Assembly (NCBI GenBank): GCA_032717465.1
Contig: CM064655.1
Coordinates: 13,862,152-13,926,151, forward strand
From: Coenobita brevimanus
Taxonomy: Eukaryota; Arthropoda; Malacostraca; Decapoda; Coenobitidae
DNA length: 64,000 nucleotides
Direction: 5' to 3'
Shown: positions 35,529 to 45,929 of the stretch, piece after piece
Layout: each line of letters begins with the position of its first letter
How positions within the stretch are numbered: the stretch's first letter is position 1
The notes under the pieces: model-generated
The model's database searches: none
Seen by the model: the letters and a program-made list of their open reading frames with translations, nothing else
Told to the model about the DNA's origin: nothing
Program-made: the position numbers and the translations under genes

Positions 35529-35814
35529 CAGTGCAAGTGTGGAAGCAGAATGATTTGGAAATAATGTGTAAATAATGTGTAAATAGCAGGTGAAAGCAAT
35601 GGATGTTCAGTTCATATGATTGAACAGTGTATTATAGTTTTGTCTTACTGAAAGTGACAGTGAATAACATAATGTAAGTAAAATAGAAGGGTAAATATTG
35701 AAAATAGAATAGAAAATGTAAATAGTAATATAAGTAATTAGTAATATAAGAATATGAGTACAAATAATTTATGTTATAACAGTGAAAGTGAATCCGTGGC
35801 TCTCTACGTATTTT

Positions 35815-36893
35815 CTATCTATCTATTGCCAGACGCCTCAATCCCGTTTGGGGTGGCCACAAACAAATCGCCTCCAAGTCGCCCTGTCCCCCGCCATTTC
35901 ACTACCCTGCTCCCAACTCACACCCCCCTCTCTCATATACCTCTCCACCCCATCCCTCCATCTCATCCTCGGTCTCCCCCTCCCTCTTCCACCCTCCACC
36001 TCACTCACATACACTCTCTTCGTCAGTCTTTCACCCTCCATCCTCTCCACATGGCCAAACCACCTCAGTGTGTTCCTCACAACGCTTCCTATCACATCCA
36101 CATCAACACCACAACGCTCCTTTATATCCTCATTCGTCAGCCTGTCTCTCCACGTGACTCCACAAGCTCCTCTTAAATAACTCATTTCCACTGCTCTCAC
36201 TCTTGACTTGTGTCCTTCCAACAACGTCCAAGCTTCACTTCCGTACGTTAGAGTTGGTATCACAATACTGTCATGTAGTAACTTTTACTTCCATGCTCAC
36301 TTCCCTGTTTCTTATCACTGCTTTCAAGGAACCAGCAACCTTTCTTCCCTGCTGTACCCTTTCAAGCACTTCACCCTCCAAACCTCCATCCTTACTCATC
36401 ACACTACCCAAATACTTAAACGTACTCACATTTTCCAATTCCTCACCATCCAACCTCGCTATACATTCACTGACTTCACCTCTCTCAAAGACCATCACTT
36501 TACTCTTCCCTACATTCACCTTTAGGTTCCGTTTCTTACACACTCTCTCAAACTCATCCACCAAGCCTTGCAGCTCCCCTTCATCTTCACTCAACAACAC
36601 AGTATCATCTGCAAACAACAGTACAGGGAGTTTCCAAACACTATCCTCTCTCACCAGGGCCACTCCAACATCCACTACCCTACCTTGTACCTCTTTTATT
36701 ACCCCATCCATGTACAGATTGAACAACCATGGAGACATGACACATCCCTGTTTCAAACCAACTTTCAAAGAGAAAAATTCACTTAGTTCACCATCCACAC
36801 GCACTGCAGCCTTAGCACCATCATACATACTCTTCACAGCATTCAACAACTTCCCATCTACTCCATATATTCTTAACACTTTCCACAATCCTT
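35815..36893 (-). mobile_element. RTE-1 LINE copy f inside piggyBac C
   Basis: A 5'-truncated RTE-1 copy of about 1.08 kb, 3' tail (CTAT)n at 35815. It is flanked by the exact 7-bp duplication GTATTTT at 35808-35814 and 36894-36900; copy B has one GTATTTT at the same place. It covers the RT from VLRIYGVDGKLL through LLFADDTVLL to the C-terminal RWFGHVERM domain. A small deletion (EVKKLLHDS reduced near 36283) shifts the frame. Confidence 0.92.
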
Positions 36894-37498
36894 GTATTTT
36901 ACTGAATGAAAAATTGAATGACTTCAGTGACAATAAACTAATACGAATGAAGGAAACTTATGGAGAAAGACTCCAGATATATATAAGTGTGATATAGTAA
37001 TAGAAATATAAAGTGTGAGGGGTTTTATGAATAATAAATGACAGAGTACCTAGAGCGAACTAGCGCAAGTGTGACGATCAGATGTGCTCGTAATTTCCAT
37101 TGCTTTCACAGTGTTTTTTTTTTTTGGAGTATGGATCCCAAACTACAGTACTTGAAAATTATAGAATAGTGTTTATAGTGTTTGTATCTGGCTGTGGTAA
37201 TCATATTACGGGTTGTCGGGAAGTGTTAAGTGGAGACTTCGTTACCATACTTCAGAGGTCTCCACAAGTCCTACGGTAACCGACGAAGGCTCAACAAACA
37301 TTCCAGGAGAAAGCTGAAGGTATGTGCCATAAGCATATGTAATTTTATTATTCTAAGACTAATAACTGATTTTTGGCAAATATTTTTTGAGAGTCTGTCG
37401 GAGCCCGAATAACCCCGCGGGACACGCAAAACATTGGTAAACAAGCCCGTGGTGTAGGGGTTAATACAAAAATGATTGCATTGAAAATGGGTAACTTT

Positions 37499-37711
37499 TG
37501 TGTGGATTGCCACAACAGGGGTATCGTTCTCGCTACCTTAACGGCAGTCAGGGTGTTAATGTACTTTTCATCAGAAAAAAAAGGACCTTCATTCCAGATA
37601 ATGTCTAAGATTTTATGGTTTCTGCCAGATATCACTTGTGTCCAGCCATTTGCTACATTATGTTGGATTATGTCATATGCTGGACAATTGGGAGCTTACT
37701 GTATATATATA
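37499..37711. other. Short gene-free gap
   Basis: No feature is recognised between the end of the interrupted tandem repeat and the Tigger-like terminus. Confidence 0.5.
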
Positions 37712-38078
37712 CAGACAGTCCCTGTTTTACGATTGGTTGACTTATATTTCGACTTTAAAATGGTAGAAACCATACTACGAATTCTGAATTTTGATCTTTT
37801 CCCTTGCTAGTGATATGCAGTATGACACCCTTGTGATACTGGGCATTAGTAACGAGATGAGTCCCAGTCTCCACAGGCGGTCGCTTGTGTAAACAATTGA
37901 TGCTCTGATGCTTTACATCATTCTGTGTTGCCAGCAGTTTTATGCATCCATCATGTCCAAGGAATGCCTGTCTGTCACTCCAGCTACTGGTGAGAAGAGG
38001 AGGAAGGCAGTTACTCATGAGGTGAAACTTGAAATAACTGCCCAGCATGAAGATGGCAAGCCCATGGGGTCCTGGACA
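37712..38078 (+). mobile_element. Tigger-like transposase 5' fragment with terminal repeat
   Basis: After a TA, CAGACAGTCCCTGTTTTACG resembles Tigger/pogo termini. An ATG at 37953 opens a 42-codon stretch, SVTPATGEKRRKAVTHEVKL and EITAQHEDGKPM, matching the N-terminal CENP-B-type helix-turn-helix region of Tigger transposases. Coding homology ends at about 38078, where a small hairpin element starts. The DDE domain is missing. Confidence 0.65.
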
Positions 38079-38173
38079 TTTAGGCCATAACGTCCAAACT
38101 GGCAAACAGCTGAATCACATAACGACCTAAGCAACATAATCTAACATTACCTATTTGGATGTTATGGCCTAAA
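38079..38173. repeat. Hairpin repeat with 21-bp arms
   Basis: TTTAGGCCATAACGTCCAAA (38079-38098) and its near-perfect complement ending TTATGGCCTAAA at 38173 form a stem with a loop of about 53 bases. The stretch after it has related words (GACATACGGCCGAAACGACC). It could be a tiny MITE or one end of a larger palindrome-rich element. The following 38174-38592 has no recognised gene. Confidence 0.55.
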
Positions 38174-39189
38174 TGACATACGGCCGAAACGACCAGTATC
38201 AAGCCCATAATGGCCATCACACCTGAACTTACACAATCAATGATCTCAGTACAGTACGCCAAGCCTTCATATTTCGACTGATCGTTATTTGACAATTCGT
38301 TGTTTTGACAGTTATAAATCTATACTCTTTTTTGTTGTTCAACATGGTTATCCCCACCATTTCGACAATTCAATCCACGTGCTGCCAGACAGACCGGCTG
38401 AGCTGCCCGTCTCCTGTGCTCTGCCCCGCTGATTGGTTGCCTCTTTGTCCATCTGCATTTCTTTATGGCCTCGTGGAATACTACGGCACCACCATTGCTC
38501 CACCCAAGACCCCTATTATTACCTCTGTCAAGCACAGTCATGTGCTCACCAACCTGAGTGAGTGTTTCGCCATCACATGGTCAGGTGACAATCAGGGTTA
38601 CCAGATCTGGACTCAGTCATATTGCCAAACTCCTCAATTTTCATTACCAAATTCTTGAAGCAAGCATTTACTCATCACTAATTATATATACAAATGGGAA
38701 TAATCACTCTCCTTATAATTAGCAGCATGTTGATTATTTTCATGCTATGTAGGCTATCAGATTGGTCAAAGAGAGCATACAATCCACCATCTCCATCCTC
38801 TGAATCTTCATACGTGTGAAATATCTATCTATCTATAGCCCGACGCCCTAATCCCCCAAAGGGTGGCCGCAGACAAAACGCCTCCAAGTCGCTCTGTCAC
38901 CCACCATTTGACTACCCTCCCCCCAACTCACCCCCCCTTCCCTCATATACCTCTCAACTCCATCCCTCCACCTCATCCTCGGTCTACCTCTCCCTCTCCC
39001 TCCCTCCACCTCACCTACATACACCCTCATAGTCAGTCTTTCATTCTCCATTCTCTTCACATGTCCAAACCACCTCAGTGTATTTCTCCTAATCTTCTCA
39101 GCCACATCCACATCCACCCCACAGCGTTCCTTCACTTCTTCATTCGTCAACCTGTCCCTCCACGTCACTCCACATGCTTTTCTCAAGTA

Positions 39190-41154
39190 CAGGTAACTCG
39201 CACGGAACACGTGGGTTTCGTTCCTACCGTGCCGTGTTAGGTGCGAAATCGCGTATATTTAAACTACTCCGTATTTTGCTCCCTAGACCCCCCAAATGTG
39301 TTGTTTTGCTGTTATCTGTCACTGGTAATCACTAGAAAGCACTTTAAGTGGTTAGAAGGTTTATTTAATGTTATAACTCACAAATACAGTACTCCACAGC
39401 AAAACTTCAACACACAAATACTGTACGTAAACACAAGGAAACATTCCGACGCCGATCATTGGTAATCGTATAAATCAGGTTAACTGGTACCAGTGCTTTA
39501 ACTTACAAGTACATACCAGAACAGTACATATTTAACTTAGAAATGCAGTACTGTGATATCGAATGATTTCAGTACATAATCTGTTAGGAATGGCTGTAAA
39601 AAAAAAAAAATGTTATGAATACATTTTCACCTTTTTGATATATATTTATGGTAGTTTCGAGTTATTTTTTACGTTATCGTTGTGCCCATGCTTGGAAAAG
39701 GGAGCGAAAGAGTTGAATTTTCAGTCCTAAATGAGAAAACTGCACGTCCTCCAAGGCTAGACTCTGCCACGGAAGAATAAAGTGGAGGGTCAGTCCGATT
39801 AGCAATAAGGAAGTTGTGTCACAACTTCCAGCTCCCACACCACGAGAATGGCTAAAAATAGAATCGTAATGCAGTTTCAGAACTAACAATAAGTCTAATT
39901 ATTACGAATACAGATACAAAGCAGAAATAAATACGTTTACAGACGGGGAAAACGTACTTCTTCCGTCATAACATGTTCATCTTTCTCTATCATTTTACGT
40001 TCATCTTTATCATTTTACCTTGTTATTTTCGCAATATATATTGCTGTCTCGTAAACAGGGTGGTTGTTTGTGTTTTGCGAGGGAGGAAAAAGATTGTATT
40101 TTCTGTCTGGGTCGAGATAATGGGTGTACCTATACGTGGTTAGGCATGGCCACGAGCGAAAAAATCGTACATCCACTCATCACGGTAGGAGGTGGTGAAC
40201 TGACAGATGATACGTGAGAGGGTGAAGTCAAGGTCAGTCTCATGTCCCAGATTTTCGTTCACTTCCCGTAAGTTTATTCACAATTTTCTACAAGTTGCAT
40301 TGCATCAAATGATCCAAACCATTACAGCAAACCTGAGCAAATAGGTAAAGATACCAAGACAAAAATGTATTTTTCTTTTATTATAAGTCTTTAACGAACA
40401 AACAAAAAAGGCAATATTCCGACGCCGATCATGGGTAATCATATAAATCAGGTTAACTGGTTACAAGGCTTTATTTAATGATTTAACTTTATTTAAGTGC
40501 TTACAAGTACAGTACATACGAGAACAGTAAATATTTAACTTACAAATACAGTACTGTAGAAAAGCAGTACAGTAAGAGTTTAACGAACAAACAAAAAAGG
40601 CAGTATTCCGACGCCGATCATGGGTAATCATATAATTCGGGTTAATTGGTTACAAGGCTTTATTTAATGATTTAACTTTATTTAAGTGCTTACAAGTACA
40701 GTACATACGAGAACAGTAAATATTTAACTTACAAATACTGTACAGTATTGTGGAAAAAACGAACAAATAAAAAAGGCAATATTCTGACGCCTATCAGGTA
40801 AACTGGTTATAAGACTTTATTTCTTGCTTTAACGTTATTTAATAGTACTTTAAGTTGCACATAAACTTACCAGAACAGTACAGTACTGTAAATATTTAAC
40901 TTACAAATACTGTGCTACTATACTCGGAAATGTCTCACTCACTGAATAATTTCCCGCCTAGATCGACACGTAATCAAAACAAACCGCGCGCTGCGGTGAC
41001 ATTCGAGGATTTGATCTTTCAAAGGCCTCTCCTGCGTTAATTTGTAGTTTTCATGTTGGTTTTTTAATCTTACGTTGTCTTATATGTATCCCAGCCCTTA
41101 CCGTGTATAATTGCGAGCGCGTTCCGTGAGATCGTGTTCCGTGCGAGTTACCTG
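39190..41154. mobile_element. 1965-bp TA-flanked DNA transposon without transposase
   Basis: Perfect terminal inverted repeats beginning CAGGTAACTCGCACGGAACA and extending to 22 bases close both ends. TA is duplicated at 39188-39189 and 41155-41156. Removing it restores the LINE-A sequence, as seen in LINE-B at the same position. TA duplication and the CAGG start fit a pogo/Tigger-type element. No transposase frame of meaningful length is present. The interior is AT-rich with internal tandem repeats. Confidence 0.88.
40391..40930. repeat. About 187-bp tandem repeats inside the TA element
   Basis: Units starting with ACGAACAAACAAAAAAGGCA recur near 40391, 40578 and 40757. They contain the words CCGACGCCGATCATGGGTAA and TTTAACTTACAAATAC. 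A diverged related unit lies near 39436-39560. Function is unknown; they may be transposase-binding or purely structural repeats. Confidence 0.85.
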
Positions 41155-41520
41155 TAACTCATTTCCACTGCTCTCACTCTTGACTTGTTCCCTACTTGCA
41201 AAGTCCATGCCTCGCTTCCATACGTCAGGGTAGGGATTACAATACTATCATGCAGTGACTTCTTAACTTCCATACTCATCTCCCTATTTCTCATCACTGC
41301 TTTCAGTGTACCAACTACCTTCCTTCCGTGCTGTACCCTTTCACGCACTTCATCCCCCAAAGTTCCATCCTTACTCATCACACTACCCAAGTACTTGAAT
41401 GCACTCACATTCTCCATATCCTCACCATCCAACCTCACTGCACACTCTGTGACTTCATTCCTCTCAAACACCATAACTTTACTCTTGTTTACATTACCTT
41501 TCAGATTCCTCCTCCTACAC

Positions 41521-44452
41521 TATCTATCTATCTATCTATAGCCCAACGCCCTAATCCCGCAAAGGGTGGCCGCAGACAAAACGCCTCCAAGTCACTCTGT
41601 CACCCACCATTTGACTACCCTCCCCCCAACTCACCCCCCCCTCCCTCATATACCTCTCAACTCCATCTCTCCACCTCATCCTCGGTCTACCCCTCCCTCT
41701 CCCTCCCTCCACCTCACCTACATACACCCTCTTAGTCAGTCTTTCATTCTCCATTCTCTCCACATGTCCAAACCACCTCAGTGTATTTCTCCTAATCTTC
41801 TCAACCACATCCACATCTACCCCACAACGTTCCTTCACTTCTTCATTCGTCAACCTGTCCCTCCACGTCACTCCACATGCTCCTCTCAAGTAACTCATTT
41901 CCACTGCTCTCACTCTTGACTTGTTCCCCTCTTGCAAGGTCCACGCCTCGCTTCCATACGTCAGGGTAGGGATCACAGTGCCATCATGCAGTGACTTCTT
42001 AACTTCCATACTCACCTCCCTATTTCTCATCACTGCTTTCAGTGTACCAACAACCTTCCTTCCCTGCTGTACCCTTTCATGTACTTCATCCCCCAAAGTT
42101 CCATCCTTACTCATCACACTACCCAAGTACTTGAATGCACTCACATTCTCCATATCCTCACCATCCAACCTCACTGCACACTCTGTGACTTCATTCCTCT
42201 CAAACACCATAACTTTACTTTTGTTTACATTAACTTTCAGCTTCCTCCTCCTACACACTGTCCCAAATTCATTCACCAAACCTTGCAACTCCCATTCATC
42301 TTCACTCAACAATACTGTATCATCAGCAAACAGCAACACCGGAAGCTTCCAAATCTCACCCTCATTCATTAGGGCCAGCCCCACATCCACTGCCCTACCT
42401 TGCACCTCCTTTACAACCCCATCCATATATATATTAAACAGCCATGGAGACATCACACACCCCTGTTTCAGTCCCACATTGAGATCAAAGAACTCACTCA
42501 GCTCACCATCCACTCGCACCGTAGCCCTAGCTCCCTAGTACATACTCTTCACAGCACTCAACAATTTCCCCTCCACTCCATATATTCTTAATACCTTCCA
42601 CATACCTTGCCTATCTATTCTGTCATAAGCTTTCTCCAAGTCCATGAAGGCAGCATACACTTTCCTTCCCTTCTCTAGATACTTCTCTACTAAACATCTT
42701 AGAACAAATATCTGATCTACACACCCTTTTCCCTTCTTAAATCCCCCTTGTTCTTCTCCAACTAGCTCCTCTGTCATATGCCTAACCCTATCAATGAGTA
42801 TTCTACCATATATTTTACCAGTCACACTAAGAAGGCAAATACCCCTATGGTTACCACATACTTCTCTCTCCCCTTTTCCTTTGTACAGAGGAACAATTAT
42901 ACCTGATTTCCAGTCCTCTGGAGCCCTTCCCTCTTCCCAAGCCAGTCTACACAACTTCCACATCCACTCCACAACAATCTCACCCCCATATCTCAGCATT
43001 TCACCACACACTCCATCAATTCCTGAGGCCTTTCCCAGCTTAATCTTCTTCATCGCTTCCACTACTTCTGCCCTACTGATCTCTTCCTCCCTCCTCTCAT
43101 CTCTTCTTCTCCCAGCCATTCCCCAACCACTTATACTCACACTGCTCTCACTCTCTACATTCAACAAATCCTCAAAGTGCTCCTTCCATCTCCTCAATTT
43201 CTCTCTCTTCTCCACCAACAATCTATTATTCCTATCTTTCACTCCCCTATTATTTCCCCTTTCACACTGCCTTACTTTCTTTACCTCCTTCCAAAACAAT
43301 TTCTTACTCTCCCTCCATTTCACACTCAGATTCCTCCCAAACTCTTCATCCACTTTCTTTTTACTCTCCTTCACCAGTCTCTTAACCTCCCTTCTCCTGC
43401 TCACATATATCTCTCTCTTCTCTCTCTCATCTTCTCCCCTATCTCTACTCGCCAACCATTCACCATATGCCTTCTTCTTTTGTTCCACAGCTCGTTTCAC
43501 CTCATCATTCCACCATGCTGTCCCTTGCACACCCTTGCATCTCCTCCTGACTCCACAAACCGCCTCACACGCTGCGCCTATCTCTTCCATGAATATCTTA
43601 CATACGTCTTCCACCCTTTCCATCTGCTCTAGCTCATACCTTCTCAATCTTTCTTCCACTATGCTCTTATACTCTGTCATTTTCTCACTATCTTGCAATT
43701 TCTCCACTCTTCTCACAGGAGCTGCTTCCTCCTGTCTTCCCCTTCGTCTTCTCAACCACTTTCTTTGCATCTTTACCTTGGCCATCACTAAGTGATGATC
43801 CGAGACTCCATTCCCCCACCCTCTCCACACTCTTGCATCCAACACTTGTCTTCTCATTCGTTCATCCACACACACGTAGTCTATCATTGCCTTTCGTTCA
43901 ACAAGTTCACCATCCATCCTCCTCATTACTCTCCATGTATACCGGTGGATCATCTTATGACGAAAGTAGGTGTTGGCTATTGCCAACCCCTTACAAGCAC
44001 AGATGTCCACCAAAGCACTACCATTCCCATCTACTTCAGCTGGCACACCCCACTGACCAACCACTCCATCCACTCGTACATTCCCAACTTTGCCATTCAT
44101 GTCTCCAATCAACAGCACTCTCTTGCTCCTTTCAAATTTGTCCATACATGCTTCAACTCTCGCCCAAAACTCATCTTTCACTCTTGCAACTCGATCCTCT
44201 GTTGGAGCATACACGCATACAATTGCCCATGCTTGTATACCTACTTTCATCCTCACCCATATAATCCTTGCACCCACTGTTCCATACTCTCTTATATTCT
44301 CCTTCCACTTCTTGCTTATCATCAGACATACTCCCTCTCTTGCCCTCTCATTCTCACTGACTCCCGCACATATACCTACACCATATTCCCATTCTCTAAC
44401 CCTTTCACCTTTCCATTTAGTTTCAGTCAATCCACATATATCCACTTTTGCA
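41521..44452 (-). mobile_element. RTE-2 LINE-B inserted in LINE-A
   Basis: A 2.9-kb RTE-2 copy with a (TATC)n-type 3' tail at 41521 and a 5' truncation inside the endonuclease at 44452. It is flanked by the exact 11-bp duplication TCCTCCTACAC at 41510-41520 and 44453-44463. The LINE-A sequence continues perfectly across it. Confidence 0.93.
41551..44445 (-). pseudogene. RTE-2 LINE-B endonuclease-RT frame with one nonsense codon
   Basis: From MDICGLTETKW (44445) the frame stays open for 636 codons to a TAG at 42537-42535, then continues in the same frame for 322 more residues to 41551. At the same place LINE-A has GAG, so one G-to-T change made the stop. Endonuclease marks are TETKW, VCVYAPTEDR, GDMNGKVGN and SDHHLVMAK. 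RT marks are GKASGIDGVCGEM, EEQGGFKKGKGCVDQ, MDLEKAYDRIDRQ (motif A) and LLFADDTVLL (motif C). The C-terminus has TYGSEAWTLQEG and GRPRMRWRDG. The 5' truncation removes the endonuclease start (TWNVRG). It is the least damaged RTE polyprotein here. Confidence 0.9.
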
Positions 44453-44944
44453 TCCTCCTACACACTGTCCCAAATTCATTCATCAAACCTTGCAACGCCC
44501 ATTCATCTTCACTCAACAGTACTGTATCATCAGCAAACAACAACACCAGAAGCTTCCAAATCTCACCCTCATTCATTAGAGCCACCCCCACATCCACTGC
44601 CCTACCCTGCACCTCCTTTACAACCCCATCCATGTATATATTAAACAGCCATGGAGACATCACACAACCCTGTTTCAGTCCCACACTGAGATCAAAGAAC
44701 TCACTCAGCTCACCATCCACTCGCACCGTAGCCCTAGCTCCCTCGTACATACTCTTCACAGCACTCAACAATTTCCCCTCCACTCCATATATTCTTAAAA
44801 CCTTCCTATCTATTCTATCATAAGCTTTCTCCAAATATCCATTTGGTAATAAATCATGCTGATTCATTACCAGTCAAATTTTTCATTACCAAATTGGCCC
44901 ACATTTGGTAATGAAAAATACCAAATCGCAACCCTGGTGACAAT

Positions 44945-45558
44945 TGCACCAATGATTAATGAACGCCCTTAAGGCACGATATTGTTTTGTCGCCAGTTTT
45001 ACAGACTGCACACCTTAGTTTGCACTAGCTTAGGTAGGTTATAATCATAATGGGGTCCTGGGCGCAAAGCCCCCCAGTTAAGTTTCAGCGCTTCCAGTTG
45101 GGCTTCTACTGTTGTTTATGGTTTTAAATTGAATACATTTGAGTTTGTTTGGTGTGATGATGTCATGTCCAGTTGCCAAGATAGGCAATAAACACGCTAT
45201 CGAAGGCGTTCAGGCGGCTTTTCTTAATATCACGAAGTAGGTATATTTCGCTTGTTCTCCATTTTTTTTAAATCGAAAATCAAAAGTCAGTCATCTGAGA
45301 TGTATGTAGTATTGTAATAATTTTCCTTGAGAATGTAGGTCTATAAGAAAACAGTTCAACTCCCTGTGTCACTTTTGTTCATATATACCAGTATTTTTTC
45401 CATCTTTATTGAATATTTTTTGAGTGACAAATGTAGTAGCAAGTTAATCCCCCTATTTCTTAACAATCTTACAGGAAAAATAGGTTTGTTACTCAACCAA
45501 TTCATTATTTATCCACTTTTTATGGAACACTTCCCTGTTGAATAGTGGGGGAGAGGTG
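44945..45558. other. Gene-free gap
   Basis: No gene or repeat recognised in this AT-rich stretch to the right of the hAT element. Confidence 0.5.
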
Positions 45559-45640
45559 TACAGGAATCTCTAGATTATCAGATGTAGTAGAGCCAAAGGC
45601 ATGCCTGGGTAATGGCTCCTTCCGAATAACGGACTTCTCC
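45559..45640. mobile_element. Solo Tigger-like terminus
   Basis: ACAGGAATCTCTAGATTATC followed by AGAGCCAAAGGCATGCCTGG matches the terminal 50 or more bases of the 26377-30929 family (right end, complemented). The remainder of the element was not found. A CT/GA-rich low-complexity stretch follows at 45721-45810. Confidence 0.55.
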
Positions 45641-45864
45641 CTTGGTCCCTTCTTCGTACATAACCTGACTTTGAAAGTCATTGTAAGAGGCCACCACAGT
45701 ACATCATACAACATGCTTACCTCTCTCTCTGTCTCTCTCTCTCTCTCATCAGAGAGAGAGAGGGAGGGAGGGATGGAATGGAGGAGGAGAGAGAGAGGAG
45801 GGACAGATGTCATGCTATCTCCTCCACTTGTTCATTCGAAGAGGTGTGCTTAAGTCATTCTCTT

Positions 45865-45871
<7 letters not shown>

Positions 45872-45928
<57 letters not shown>
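45872..45928. repeat. (CA)n tract 1
   Basis: About 57 bases of CA repeat whose right edge is the exact 5' truncation point of the next LINE segment. Confidence 0.95.

Positions 45929-45929
<1 letters not shown>

Larger units (their letters stand above)
32594..37460 (+). mobile_element. piggyBac-type element C with LINE insertion
   Basis: It is framed by TTAA at 32590-32593 and 37461-37464, with the same end sequences as copy B. Its length without the inserted RTE-1 copy is about 3.78 kb. The 5' non-coding region, transposase and 3' region are collinear with copy B. Of the three copies it has by far the best-preserved coding region. Confidence 0.92.
38825..44832 (-). mobile_element. RTE-2 LINE-A, split into three pieces
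   Basis: A minus-strand RTE-2 LINE in the hAT element. It has a (CTAT)n 3' tail at 38825 and apparent 6-bp duplications AAATAT at 38819-38824 and 44833-44838. Its pieces are 38825-39189 (C-terminus, with RWFGHVKRM), 41155-41520 (post-RT region) and 44464-44832 (RT with LLFADDTVLL, 5'-truncated at YDRIDR). They join end to end in the order of the intact family once the TA element and LINE-B are removed. A small deletion near 44805 and other changes break its frame. Confidence 0.88.
38593..44936. mobile_element. hAT-type non-autonomous element, outer shell of a nest
   Basis: The left end CAGGGTTACCAGATCTGG and the complement of the right end, CAGGGTTGCGATTTGG, are hAT-like terminal repeats. 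The exact 8-bp duplication GTGACAAT lies at 38585-38592 and 44937-44944. 8 bp is the hallmark length of hAT insertions. Excluding the inserted LINE-A block, only about 330 bases of hAT sequence remain (38593-38824 and 44839-44936), with repeated CATTACCAAA words and no transposase. Confidence 0.88.
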
